NCBI GenBank assembly: GCA_963793785.1
Contig: CAWCBH010000003.1
Span: forward strand, 1,550,001-1,614,000
Length of the DNA stretch: 64,000 nt
Direction of reading: 5' to 3'
Origin: CAWCBH01 sp963793785
Lineage (GTDB): Bacteria; Actinomycetota; Thermoleophilia; Solirubrobacterales; 70-9
Shown here: positions 8,354 to 16,378 of the stretch, one piece after another
How positions within the stretch are numbered: the stretch's first letter is position 1
Layout: each line of letters starts with the position of its first letter
Notes under the pieces: generated by a model
Told to the model about the DNA's origin: nothing
The model's input: only the letters and a program-made list of their open reading frames with translations
Database searches by the model: none
Translations under genes and position numbers: made by a program

Positions 8354-8875
8354 CTAGCCGGAGCGTCCGGCCGCGTGCTGCTCGTATAGGCGCCTGCCGT
8401 CCGCGATCACCTCGATCGCCTCCTCGCGCGATCGCCAGCCGTCCACCTCCACGTCCTTGCCCTCGAGCTGCTTGTAGACCGAGAAGAAGTGGGTGATCTC
8501 GCGCTGCAGCTGCTCGGTGATGTCGTCGAGCGTCTCGGCGGTGTTCCAGCCCGGGTCGTGGGTGGGGACGCAGACGATCTTGTCGTCCTCCCCCTTCTCG
8601 TCGCGCATCTTGAACAGGGCGATCGGCTTGACCGGGATCACGCAGCCGGGGAAGGTCGCCTCGGAGACGCAGACCATCGCGTCCAGCGGATCCCCGTCGC
8701 GGCCGCGGTGGTCGATCAGATAGCCGTAGTCGGTCGGATAGACCATCGACGAAGAGAGAAAGCGGTCCAGCACCACCCGGCCGATCTCCTCGTCGTACTC
8801 GTACTTGTTGCGACTGCCCTTCGGGATCTCGATGAAGGCCAGCAGGTCGTCCCCGGAGGCAGGCTCCTCGGCCAC
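8354..8875 (-). CDS. ppa: Inorganic pyrophosphatase (family I)
   Basis: Hydrolyses pyrophosphate to phosphate in the cytoplasm. It is 173 aa, the usual length for a bacterial soluble enzyme. Visible motifs are EIPKGSRNKYEYD (about 16-28), YPTDYGY (46-52) and the metal-binding signature DGDPLDAMV (60-68), followed by the Asp and Lys residues of the C-terminal half. The start is GTG at 8875, with TAGTGT six bases upstream on the minus strand. Its promoter overlaps the promoter of the divergent substrate-binding lipoprotein. Confidence 0.95.
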   Translation of the reverse strand: MAEEPASGDDLLAFIEIPKGSRNKYEYDEEIGRVVLDRFLSSSMVYPTDYGYLIDHRGRDGDPLDAMVCVSEATFPGCVIPVKPIALFKMRDEKGEDDKIVCVPTHDPGWNTAETLDDITEQLQREITHFFSVYKQLEGKDVEVDGWRSREEAIEVIADGRRLYEQHAAGRSG

Positions 8876-8881
8876 CCGCCA

Positions 8882-8891
8882 ACACTATCCT
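8882..8891. promoter_or_regulatory. Overlapping divergent promoters of ppa and the lipoprotein gene
   Basis: The minus-strand TAGTGT (8887-8882) lies six bases before the ppa GTG. The plus-strand TATCCT (8886-8891) lies ten bases before the ATG at 8902. The two hexamers share two bases, so the two polymerases could not bind at once. Leaderless starts are implied on both sides. Confidence 0.45.
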
Positions 8892-8901
8892 GCGGGCCTC
8901 G

Positions 8902-9858
8902 ATGGGAAGGATCGCCGCGCCGCTGGCGGCCGTCCTCGTCGCGGCCACGCTGTCCGGCTGCGGAGGAGACGGCGCTGAACCGGGCGCGCCGGAGGGCGCG
9001 ACGCTGGTGCTCGACTTCACGCCCAACGCCGTCCACAGCGGGATCTATGCGGCGCTCGAGCGCGGGTTCTACGCCGACGGCGGCGTCGACCTGAAGGTCC
9101 GCGAGCCCGGGGACTCGAGCGATGCCCCGAAGCTGCTCGCGGCCGGGCGGGCGGATTTCGCGATCCTCGACATCCACGACCTGGGGCTGGCTCGCGAGCG
9201 CGGGCTGGACGTCGTCGGCATCCTGCCGATCGTCCAGCGACCTCTGGCTTCGGTGATCGTGCGCGCCGACGGACCGGTGCGCCGCCCGCGCGACCTCGAG
9301 GGCCGCACCGTGGGCGTCACCGGCCTGCCGTCCGACGACGCCGTGCTGGAGTCGACCGTACTGGCGGACGGCGGCGATCCGTCGGCGGTCGAGCGGGTGA
9401 CGATCGGCTTCAACGCCGTCGCCTCGCTTGCCGCCGGCCGGCTCGACGGGGTGACTGGCTTCTGGAACGCCGAAGGGGTGGCTTTGCGTCGCGCCGGAGT
9501 GCCGGTGCGCATCTTCAAGGTCGACCGCTACGGCGCCCCCGCCTACCCGGAGCTCGTCTTGTCTGTCGCCCGCGAGACGCATCAGAGGAACCCGGAGATC
9601 GTCAAAGCGGTGGTTCGAGCCACCGAACGCGGTTATCGGATGGTCGTCAAACGCCCGCAGGCCGGTCTCGACGCCCTGATGGCAGCAAATCCGGCGCTCA
9701 ACCGCACCGACCAGGAAGCTCAACTCGAGGTCGTGCTCCCGGCCCTGCGACCGGCCCCCTTCGACCGTTCGGTGCTGCGGCTCTGGGCGGCCTGGGACCT
9801 GCGCCACGGGATCCTCGACCGTCCGATCTCGATCCCGCGTGCCTTCCAAACGGGCTAG
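8902..9858 (+). CDS. ABC-transporter substrate-binding lipoprotein (NMT1/THI5-like)
   Basis: Extracytoplasmic solute receptor of 318 aa. A short hydrophobic signal ends in the lipobox LSGC, with Cys20 as the lipidation site. The mature part has the N-terminal FTPNAVHSGIYAALERGFY segment typical of the NMT1/THI5/SsuA-like group, which binds pyrimidine, thiamine-precursor, riboflavin or sulfonate ligands. KLLAAGRADFAILD and the hinge region also fit. No permease or ATPase gene lies next to it, so it is either an orphan receptor or works with a transporter elsewhere. Its 3' end overlaps the convergent gene by four bases. Confidence 0.88.
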   Translation: MGRIAAPLAAVLVAATLSGCGGDGAEPGAPEGATLVLDFTPNAVHSGIYAALERGFYADGGVDLKVREPGDSSDAPKLLAAGRADFAILDIHDLGLARERGLDVVGILPIVQRPLASVIVRADGPVRRPRDLEGRTVGVTGLPSDDAVLESTVLADGGDPSAVERVTIGFNAVASLAAGRLDGVTGFWNAEGVALRRAGVPVRIFKVDRYGAPAYPELVLSVARETHQRNPEIVKAVVRATERGYRMVVKRPQAGLDALMAANPALNRTDQEAQLEVVLPALRPAPFDRSVLRLWAAWDLRHGILDRPISIPRAFQTG

Positions 9859-10181
9859 GAGTCGCCGAGCAGCCGCTCGACCAGCTGCGGCATCTCGCGC
9901 GCCATCCGCGAGCGCGGCACGACCAGGTCGATCCCTTCGGCCTCGGCCACCCGGCGGGTCTCGGCGTCGACGTGCGAGTAATAGCCGAGGACCGGGACCC
10001 CGACCGCGGTCAGCGCCTCGGCCGCCTCCTCCTGCAGGTCGGCGATCAGCAGCTCCGTCTCGTCCAGGGGGGCCTCGGCCAGCGATGCGGAGAGGGTCAC
10101 GTCGTGACCGGCCTGTCGCAGCGTCTCCTCGATGCGGCTGCCGAAGAGCAGGTCCGGGGCGACGGCGACGACGCGCGCCAT
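9855..10181 (-). CDS. Receiver-like small protein
   Basis: A 108-aa single domain with the alternating pattern of a CheY-like receiver: V-V-A-V-A-P-D, then LLIADLQEE with a central Asp near 47, then VPVLGYYSHVD and a C-terminal helix. The conserved Lys of true receivers is not evident (PRSRM stands at that place), so it may be a pseudo-receiver that is not phosphorylated. It lies one base downstream of the gene at 10183-10545 and was probably co-transcribed with it. Exact function is unknown. Confidence 0.72.
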   Translation of the reverse strand: MARVVAVAPDLLFGSRIEETLRQAGHDVTLSASLAEAPLDETELLIADLQEEAAEALTAVGVPVLGYYSHVDAETRRVAEAEGIDLVVPRSRMAREMPQLVERLLGDS

Positions 10182-10182
10182 C

Positions 10183-10545
10183 TCAGAGCGAGCGGCGCTG
10201 GCGGAACTCCTGGCGCACGCTCTCGGGCCGGCCCCACATCTGCACTACCTCGGCGCGCCCTTCGCGAATCTCGCGCAGCCTCATCTCCCCCGCGATGCCT
10301 TCCGCGTCGAGCCTGGCCAACGTCCCCTTCACGGTCTCGGCCGCGGCGGCGTGGCCGAAGCTCTGCGCGACGAGGATTCGCCAGTGCCAGTCGGCCTTCG
10401 AGTAGGGCTGGGCGTTGATCTGGCTCAGGGCGACCGCGGCCTCGATGTAGCGATCCTCGTCGCCGATCCGCAGATCGAGCTCCAGGTCGGTCCAATCGGC
10501 CGGCAGCGCGTCGAGCGCCTGCTGGAAGTCGTCGGCGAGCGCCAC
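10183..10545 (-). CDS. Conserved hypothetical protein, 120 aa
   Basis: I do not recognise a family. The frame is open far upstream, across ygfZ and the acyltransferase gene, but that is a shadow. The GTG at 10545 is favoured because TAGGAT lies six bases upstream (10557-10552), and because the protein then begins V-A-L-A-D-D-F-Q-Q-A-L-D-A-L-P. The protein is acidic and mostly helical, with D-L-R-I-G-D-E-D-R-Y-I-E-A-A near the front and an Arg/Glu-rich end. It is divergent from ygfZ and probably forms a two-gene unit with the receiver-like protein. Confidence 0.7.
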   Translation of the reverse strand: MALADDFQQALDALPADWTDLELDLRIGDEDRYIEAAVALSQINAQPYSKADWHWRILVAQSFGHAAAAETVKGTLARLDAEGIAGEMRLREIREGRAEVVQMWGRPESVRQEFRQRRSL

Positions 10546-10551
10546 GCACCG

Positions 10552-10577
10552 AATCCTAGACCTGTCGCTCGTAGAAT
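10552..10577. promoter_or_regulatory. Divergent promoter region for the 10183-10545 gene and ygfZ
   Basis: Minus strand TAGGAT (10557-10552) lies six bases before the GTG at 10545. Plus strand TAGAAT (10572-10577) lies seven bases before the ygfZ GTG at 10585. Both fit the leaderless arrangement. Confidence 0.5.
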
Positions 10578-10584
10578 CAGCCTC

Positions 10585-11548
10585 GTGAGCGCCCCGGCGA
10601 CGATCGAGGTCGATGCCCAGTACCGGCAGCTGCGCGAGGAGTGCGGCTACCTGGATCGGTCCGAGCGCGGCAAGCTCGCGGTGCGCGGAGCCGACGCGGC
10701 GGACTATCTCGAGGGCCAGCTGACCAACGAGATCGCCGGCCTCGATCCGGGCGGCGGCTGTTACGCGGCTCTGCTCGATCGCAAGGGCCACATGCAGGCG
10801 GACATGCGAGTGCTGCGGATCGGCGCCGACGAGGTCCTGCTCGACACCGAGCCGGTTGCCCGCGAGGCCGCGCTGCGCCATCTGCGCACCTACAGCATCG
10901 GGCGCGAGCTGGAGATCGAAGACCTGACCGAGGAGCGCTCGATCCTGGCGCTGCTGGGACCGCGGGCGCCGGAGCTGGCCGGGGCCCGGGCCGGACCGAT
11001 CCACTCCCACGGCGAGGTGGAGATCGCCGGCATCCGCTGCCGCGCCGTCGTCACCCGATCGGGCGTCGACCTCTTCTGCTCCCGTGGCGAGGCTGAGCAG
11101 CTGCGTGCCGGCCTCGACGGGGCCGGCGCAGTCGAGGTCTCCGAGCAGGCTGCCGAGATCCTCCGCGTCGAGGCCGGGGTGCCGCGTTTCGGAGCCGAGA
11201 TGACCACCGACACGATGCCGGCCGAGGCCGGGATCGTGTCCGAGGCCGTCAGCTTCACGAAGGGCTGCTACATCGGCCAGGAGACGGTCGCCCGGCTGCA
11301 CTACCGCGGCAAGCCCAACCGTCACCTGCGCGGGCTTCGCTTCAGCGCTCCCGCGCAGGCCGGAGAGCCGTTGCTGGCCGAGACGAAGGAGCTCGGACGA
11401 GTCGGCACCGCGGTCGTCTCGCCGGTCTTCGGCGCCGATCGGCCTGGCGATCGTGCGACGCGAGGCCGAGCCCGGCGACAAGCTGGCGGTCGGCAGCGAC
11501 CAGCTGACGGCCGAGGTCACCGCGCTGCCCTTCGAGGAGCGGGGATGA
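10585..11548 (+). CDS. ygfZ: tRNA-modifying/folate-binding protein YgfZ, split by a one-base frameshift
   Basis: Folate-binding GcvT-like protein involved in maintenance of Fe-S enzymes. The signature KGCYIGQE is present near residue 227, inside FTKGCYIGQETVARLHYRG. The frame breaks near 11434. Deleting one base in the GGCGCC there restores SPVFGPIGLAIVRREAEPG and a normal C-terminus ending in E-E-R-G, followed by TGA at 11546-11548. The total of 964 bases is three times 321 plus one. With the correction the protein is about 320 aa, normal for the family. The stop overlaps the next ATG (ATGA). I read the break as an inserted base, not decay. Confidence 0.87.
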
Positions 11549-12588
11549 GCGCCCGCCGACAGGGGCTGGGCGGCCGGCCGCTGTCTGCCGACAGCCCGCT
11601 GCTCGGCGGCCCGCTGCAGGATCCGGATCAGGAGCTGAGCGACGGCAGCGGCGACGACGCCACCGCCGGCGCCGAGGATTCCAATGGCCGCGTCGAGGCC
11701 TTCGATCCGCGCCCGGACTACTACGCGACGCCGCCGGCTGCGGCACCGGCCGAGCGCAGCAACCTTTCCGACCTGCGAGCGCTGCTGCCGGCAAGCGACG
11801 AGGAGCGGGCGCTCGACGACTGGGGTCGATCGGAGCGTTTTGTCTCCCTCGTCGAACCGGCGCTGAACTTCTATTACCGCTACTGGTTTCGGGTCCAGAC
11901 CGAGGGGATCGAGCACGTCCCCGGCGACCGCGGGGCGCTGCTGGTGTCCAACCATTCCGGAGCCCTCCCCCCCGACGCGCCGATGATCATGCAGGCGATC
12001 CGCAACGAGCACCCGCAGCCACGGCCCGTCTACATGCTCGGAGAGCACTGGTTCAAGGGGTATCCGGGCGTCGGCATGATCGCCAACAAGATCGGCATGG
12101 TGGCGGCGCACCGCGAGAACGCTCAGCGCCTGCTCTACGACGAGGGACGGCTTGCTCTCGTCTTCCCGGAGGGTCAGAAGGGCAGCCGCAAGCTCTACTG
12201 GCAGCGCTACCGGCTGCGGCGGTTCGGCCGCGGCGGCTTCGTGCGGACGGCGATTCGGGCCCGGGTTCCGATCGTCCCGATCGCCCTCGTCGGCGGCGAG
12301 GAGGCGATGCCGATCTTCGCCCACCTCCGCTTCATGCAGCGCCTGAGCGGGCTGATCTACTTCCCGCTCAATCACGCCTTCCCCCATTTCGGCCTTGCCG
12401 CCGGGCTGATGTACATGCCGGCCAAGTTCAAGATCCGCTTCCTCGAGCCGCTGGAGATGTCCGGCTATCCCCCCGAGACGGCGGACGACCCGGCCGAGGT
12501 GGCGTCGATCGCGGAGCAGATTCGCACCCGGATCCAGCTCGAGCTGGAGCAGATGCTGGGTCAGCGCCGCTCGGTGTGGTTTGGCTGA
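11545..12588 (+). CDS. Lysophospholipid acyltransferase family protein
   Basis: Membrane-associated acyltransferase of 347 aa, probably acylating a glycerolipid. About 110 N-terminal residues are acidic, low-complexity and probably disordered. The catalytic region begins near 125: NHSGALPPDA holds the active-site His, with Asp seven residues on. This spacing is seen in the subgroup with N-H-S-G-x-L-P rather than the plain H-x4-D type. FPEGQKGS is the glycerol-phosphate binding motif and VPIVPIALVGGEE the third block. The ATGA overlap with ygfZ argues for coupling. Confidence 0.85.
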   Translation: MSARRQGLGGRPLSADSPLLGGPLQDPDQELSDGSGDDATAGAEDSNGRVEAFDPRPDYYATPPAAAPAERSNLSDLRALLPASDEERALDDWGRSERFVSLVEPALNFYYRYWFRVQTEGIEHVPGDRGALLVSNHSGALPPDAPMIMQAIRNEHPQPRPVYMLGEHWFKGYPGVGMIANKIGMVAAHRENAQRLLYDEGRLALVFPEGQKGSRKLYWQRYRLRRFGRGGFVRTAIRARVPIVPIALVGGEEAMPIFAHLRFMQRLSGLIYFPLNHAFPHFGLAAGLMYMPAKFKIRFLEPLEMSGYPPETADDPAEVASIAEQIRTRIQLELEQMLGQRRSVWFG

Positions 12589-12616
12589 ACCAGCGCCTGC
12601 ATCCGTCCGCTTCGGT

Positions 12617-12622
12617 TAGATT
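12617..12622 (+). promoter_or_regulatory. Candidate -10 element of the 12632 lipoprotein gene
   Basis: TAGATT nine bases before the ATG at 12632, without a Shine-Dalgarno sequence between. It belongs to the leaderless series. Confidence 0.45.
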
Positions 12623-12631
12623 CACCCCAGC

Positions 12632-13123
12632 ATGGGTCCCGGGAGTGGCAAAGCTGCGCTCGCCTGCGCGCTCGGCGGACTCCTTCTGGCGCTGCCGCTG
12701 GTCGGCTGCGGCGCCGAAGAGCACGCCAACGACCCCCGGCCCCCGATTGCGATCGAGGTCACGGTCAGCCTCGCCGAGGACGAGGTGAGCGTGCAGCCGG
12801 CCGAGGTCGGCGCCGGCGGCGGCAACGAGCAGGCGATCTCGCAGAACGAGGGCGTCGAGAACCCCGACTTCGACCCCGACTCCGAGCAGGACGTGATCTT
12901 CACGGTCGCCAACCTGACCCAGTTCGATACCAAGCTGGAGATCGACGGGCCCAAGCAGGCGACCTCGGAGTTGATCGTCGGAGACGGGACGACCCGATTC
13001 GCGGTCTCGCTGCCGACCGGTGACTACCGGATCGGCGCCGCCGACCTGCCGAACGCCGCCGAGGCGCCGTTCAGCGTCGGCCCCGAGCGGATCTCCTCCC
13101 AGAACGACCTGCTGCTGCCCTAG
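12632..13123 (+). CDS. Hypothetical lipoprotein, 163 aa
   Basis: Secreted lipoprotein of unknown role. The N-terminus has a hydrophobic stretch ending in LVGC, with Cys26 as lipidation site. The mature part is acidic and has a beta-rich stretch from about 90 on (FTVANLTQFDTKLEIDG, then F-A-V-S-L-P-T-G-D-Y-R-I-G), which suggests an Ig-like or cupredoxin-like fold. No cupredoxin copper ligands are evident. The stop codon lies in the first of two perfect 15-bp tandem copies (13110-13139). A strong hairpin follows. Confidence 0.78.
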   Translation: MGPGSGKAALACALGGLLLALPLVGCGAEEHANDPRPPIAIEVTVSLAEDEVSVQPAEVGAGGGNEQAISQNEGVENPDFDPDSEQDVIFTVANLTQFDTKLEIDGPKQATSELIVGDGTTRFAVSLPTGDYRIGAADLPNAAEAPFSVGPERISSQNDLLLP

Positions 13124-13139
13124 GTGCTGCTGCCCTAGG
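13110..13139. repeat. Perfect 15-bp tandem duplication over a stop codon
   Basis: The unit TGCTGCTGCCCTAGG occurs at 13110-13124 and again at 13125-13139. Each unit codes L-L-P-stop in the lipoprotein frame, so the second copy lies after the stop and does not alter the protein. Probably a simple slippage duplication. Confidence 0.85.
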
Positions 13140-13150
13140 CGGAGTTCGCG

Positions 13151-13187
13151 TGGCGCTTTCCTCGCGCTATACGCGAAGAAAGCGCCA
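13151..13187. terminator. Bidirectional hairpin between convergent genes
   Basis: TGGCGCTTTCCTCGCG (13151-13166) pairs with CGCGAAGAAAGCGCCA (13172-13187) with one mismatch, leaving a five-base loop CTATA. The stem of about 16 bp lies between the plus-strand lipoprotein and the minus-strand coiled-coil gene. It can terminate transcription from both sides. There is no long T-run. Confidence 0.7.
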
Positions 13188-13197
13188 ATCGGAAAAG

Positions 13198-14455
13198 CTA
13201 GTCGGCCGCGGCGGCTGCCATCGCGTCGATGCGGGCCAGCGGCGCCTCGACCGCCTCGACCATCTCGGCCACACCGTCGCGAGCCTTGTCGACGCAGTCT
13301 GTCGCGTTCGTGAGCGCAAGGCGGATCTTCTGCGCCCTCCTCAGCGCCGAGCGAACCTCTTCGGCCGCGGCCATCAGCGCGCCGGCGTCAACTTCGCCCT
13401 CCGTCCGCGATGCCATCGCGAGGCGGGCCACCGCCAGCGAGTAGGCGATACGAAGTGCGATCGCATCTGGTTCCTCGCGATCGACCGCGACGATCATCTT
13501 GTTGCCCTCGTACTCGCGCAGCTGCTCGCGCCCTGACGGAACCATGTCCTCGTCGGCGACGACGAGAACGGCGAACGACGCGCCGCGCTTCGACATTGCC
13601 TCGTTCAGCTCGGCCCAGGCCTCGTTCTTGGACATCCTCTTGCGGTCCTTGGCCTCGAAGACAATCCGCTCGCCGCTCGCGGCAGAGGCCGACCCGAGCT
13701 CGACCAGGGTGTCCCCCTTCCTGCCGCCGCCTTCTGAGCGCTCGTCGCCGACGTGGTGGGCCACGTCGTCGCGGGTGTCGGCGATGCGCTCGATCGCCGA
13801 ATGGACGCGCTCCTCGAAGCTGCGGCCCTTGCGGGTCCCGGCCTCCTCGGCCTCGCCGACCCGCTGATCGGCGGCGGTGCGCTCCTTCAGCTCGACGATC
13901 TCGCGAGTGAGCGCCTCGATCCGCCGGCGGCTCTCGACCTCCTCCTTCTCCTGGCTTTCCCGCGACTCCTTGACGACCCGGACCATCGCCTCCTTGAACT
14001 CGCCCAGCGGGTTCGCGCCTTCGTCGGAAGAGAAGAGCCTGCGTGATCGCCAGCCGCTGCTCCTCGTTGGCGCGGCCGATCATCTCCTTGATCTGCTGCT
14101 GCACCGAGTCGCTGCGGTCGGCCCCGAAGGCGGCGGCGATGCCCTCGGCGAGGGCCTCGTTGCCTTCCTCCAGCGTGCCTGCGAGCTCGTCGTTCAGCTT
14201 GCCGACGCCTCGCTCCAGCTCCGCCCGCACGTAGTCGACGTTGGCGGCCGTCTCCTCGCTGTCGAGGACCCGGGTTCCGATCTCGATCGCCCTGGTGACC
14301 GTTCGTGCGGGCGCCTGGTCGGCCTCGGCCCGCTCGCGGATCACCCGCGCGGTCCGCTGGTCGGCGACCTCGAGGCGCTCGACCACGATGCGGTCGCCGA
14401 GGACCCTGACCGTGCCGCGCTCGTCGCTGAAGGTGAGCTTCTCCGATGCTTCCAT
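13198..14455 (-). CDS. Coiled-coil protein with a putative PD-(D/E)xK-like C-terminal domain, frameshifted
   Basis: About 418 aa after correction. The ATG at 14455 starts M-E-A-S-E-K-L-T-F. A central region rich in Arg/Glu, with SRRRIEALTREIVELKERTA, is predicted coiled coil. Next comes a domain with GDTLVELGSASA and ERIVFEAKDRKR: the spaced Asp and Glu-x-Lys resemble the restriction-endonuclease fold. AVLVVADEDMVPS and KMIVAVDRE follow as likely core strands. The reading frame breaks near 14040; removing one base joins R-L-A-I-T-Q to L-F-S-S-D-E-G. It might be a DNA-processing or defence-type protein. Nuclease activity is inference only. Confidence 0.62.
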
Positions 14456-14510
14456 GAGGACCCACGAAGGTAGTCGCGGGCTCGGACGCGAAGCTGACAA
14501 CCTCTCCGCC

Positions 14511-15212
14511 GTGCGGTCCGACCAGCGCCAACCCACGACCTATGACGAGGAGATCATCCTCGCCGGTTCGGCGGCGGTCGCCGCGACCCAGTCAGAGGAG
14601 GAGCGCCTGGCGCGGGTCGAGCGGGAGCTTCGTCTCGGCTTCGAGCGCCTCGGCGAGCTAGGCCCGGCAGTCTGTCTGTTCGGGTCCGCGCGGACCCCGG
14701 CCGACGACCCCGAGTACGCGCTCGCCGTCGAGATCGGCCGCCGGATCGGCGCCGAGGGATTTGCCGTCATCACCGGTGGCGGCCCGGGTGCGATGGAAGC
14801 CGCCAACCGCGGCGCCCAGGAGGCCGGCGCGGTCTCGGTCGGCCTCAACATCGAGCTGCCCACCGAGCAGGGGCTCAACCCCTACTGCGACATCGGGATC
14901 GAGTTCCACTACTTCTTCACCCGCAAGCTGATGTTCGTCCGCTACTCGCAGGCCTTCGTCTGCCTCCCCGGCGGCTTCGGCACGCTCGACGAGCTGTTCG
15001 AGGTGCTGACTCTGAACCAGACCCACAAGACCGCCGACATGCCGGTCGTCCTCGCCGGCCGCGACTACTGGAGCGGCCTCTATGAATGGATGCGCTCGGA
15101 GCTGGTCGCGGAAGGGCGGATCACCGCTCAGGAGCTGGAGATCGCCTCACTCTGCGACGACCCGGCCGAGATCGCCGCGATCGCCTGCTCGGGGACCGAG
15201 GTCGGCGGGTAA
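14511..15212 (+). CDS. LOG-family protein (TIGR00730-like Rossmann fold)
   Basis: The GTG at 14511 gives 233 aa; the frame is open further upstream but that part lies opposite the coiled-coil gene. Motifs are CLFGSARTP, GGGPGAMEAANRG and the diagnostic PGGFGTLDE, which marks cytokinin-activating LOG proteins and their bacterial relatives often mislabelled lysine decarboxylases. The known activity is phosphoribohydrolase on nucleoside monophosphates; the bacterial substrate is often unknown. The 3' end overlaps the convergent PLD gene by 85 bases, which is unusually long. Confidence 0.88.
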   Translation: MRSDQRQPTTYDEEIILAGSAAVAATQSEEERLARVERELRLGFERLGELGPAVCLFGSARTPADDPEYALAVEIGRRIGAEGFAVITGGGPGAMEAANRGAQEAGAVSVGLNIELPTEQGLNPYCDIGIEFHYFFTRKLMFVRYSQAFVCLPGGFGTLDELFEVLTLNQTHKTADMPVVLAGRDYWSGLYEWMRSELVAEGRITAQELEIASLCDDPAEIAAIACSGTEVGG

Positions 15213-16249
15213 CGCTCGCGCACCCCGTCGACGAACGCCGCCATCCGGTCGGCGATGCCGGGATCGCGAATCTCGAGCACGTTCTCGGCGTTGCGCTCGC
15301 CGGAGCGCGAGAGGTTGAAGGAGCCGAGGAAGGTGGTGTCGTCGGCGACCGTCACCTTCGCGTGCATGAAGTTGTGGACGCTGTCCGGCGTCCAGGGGAC
15401 CGACCGCTTGCCCGCGAACGGCAGCTGCGAGAGCGCCGTCGCCAGCAGCGGGATCTTCCAGGCCGAGGTGCCGTTGTCGCGCCATTGCCCAAAGACCGCG
15501 TCTGTCTGCGGCTCGTCGATGACGCCGGCGATGTCGACGCCCTCCTCGTCCCTCGCCCGCTCGGCGCCGATCTCCGCCAGGGTGCCGAGGATCGGCCCGG
15601 CGGTGATCACCGGCGAGGCGATCCGGACCCGCTGTCGGGCCCGCCCGATCGCGGTCGCGATCGCCTGCGAGAGGTCGGGCCCCTGTCCGGGGGTAAACCA
15701 GGCCCGCACCGGGATGCCTGCAACCTCGGCCTGCTGCGGCTCGATCCGGCCGCTGCGCTCGACGTCGCCATGCGCCCACAGCTCTTCGAAGTTGGCCCGG
15801 TAGGCGCGTCCAACTGGCTCCGATTCGACGATTGCGAGCACGTTCTCCTGCCGGGTCCAGGAGTCGGTGGACCAGTTCGCCGAGCCGGTCCAGACGGCGT
15901 TGCCGTCGCGGACCACGTACTTGTGATGCATCAGGTCGGGGACCCCGGGCACGCCGCGAGCCTCGATCGGCAGCTCGGCGAGGATCTCGGGGCGGGTCTG
16001 CGGGGGCGGGTGCAGCGCCGGCGGGCGGTCGCTTTCGTGGTTGTAGAGGAGGCGGATCGCGACGCCGCGGCCGGACGCCTCGCGCAGCGCGCCGGCGACC
16101 GTGTCGCCCGGCGCACCGGGCAGGCGCACGTCGTAGAGCGCCAGCTCGAGCGTTTCCTGCGCCGGTGCGATGAACTCGGCGATCCGGCGCGCCACGTCCT
16201 CGGCGCTCTGGCCTCCGTCTGTGAGGGTGAATTCGTCGATCGCGGTCAT
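15128..16249 (-). CDS. Phospholipase D-like domain protein
   Basis: About 373 aa with two PLD half-sites: HHKYVVRDGNAVWTGSAN (HxK-x4-D form) and HAKVTVADDTTFLGSFN. These form one active site for phosphodiester cleavage or transfer. I choose the ATG at 16249 (M-T-A-I-D-E-F) because the eight codons before it look non-coding; a start at 16273 is possible. No clear signal peptide or helicase domain is seen. It could be a phospholipase, a cardiolipin synthase-like enzyme or a nuclease. It is convergent with the LOG gene and divergent from ccr. Confidence 0.85.
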   Translation of the reverse strand: MTAIDEFTLTDGGQSAEDVARRIAEFIAPAQETLELALYDVRLPGAPGDTVAGALREASGRGVAIRLLYNHESDRPPALHPPPQTRPEILAELPIEARGVPGVPDLMHHKYVVRDGNAVWTGSANWSTDSWTRQENVLAIVESEPVGRAYRANFEELWAHGDVERSGRIEPQQAEVAGIPVRAWFTPGQGPDLSQAIATAIGRARQRVRIASPVITAGPILGTLAEIGAERARDEEGVDIAGVIDEPQTDAVFGQWRDNGTSAWKIPLLATALSQLPFAGKRSVPWTPDSVHNFMHAKVTVADDTTFLGSFNLSRSGERNAENVLEIRDPGIADRMAAFVDGVRERYPPTSVPEQAIAAISAGSSQSEAISSS

Positions 16250-16378
16250 GGCTTGGCCCGAAACGCCAGCCATACTGGCGAAACGGGCCCACCGATGGGT
16301 GACCGCGGCCGCGCGGCGGTGTCGAGGGCGCCTGGGCGCCGGTAGGATGCGCCCGGTTCAGACCCCGGAAGGAGCAAA

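Noticed and set aside
11425..11440. Programmed ribosomal frameshift in ygfZ
   Set aside because: There is no slippery heptamer or downstream pseudoknot, and the same one-base excess occurs in nine other unrelated genes.
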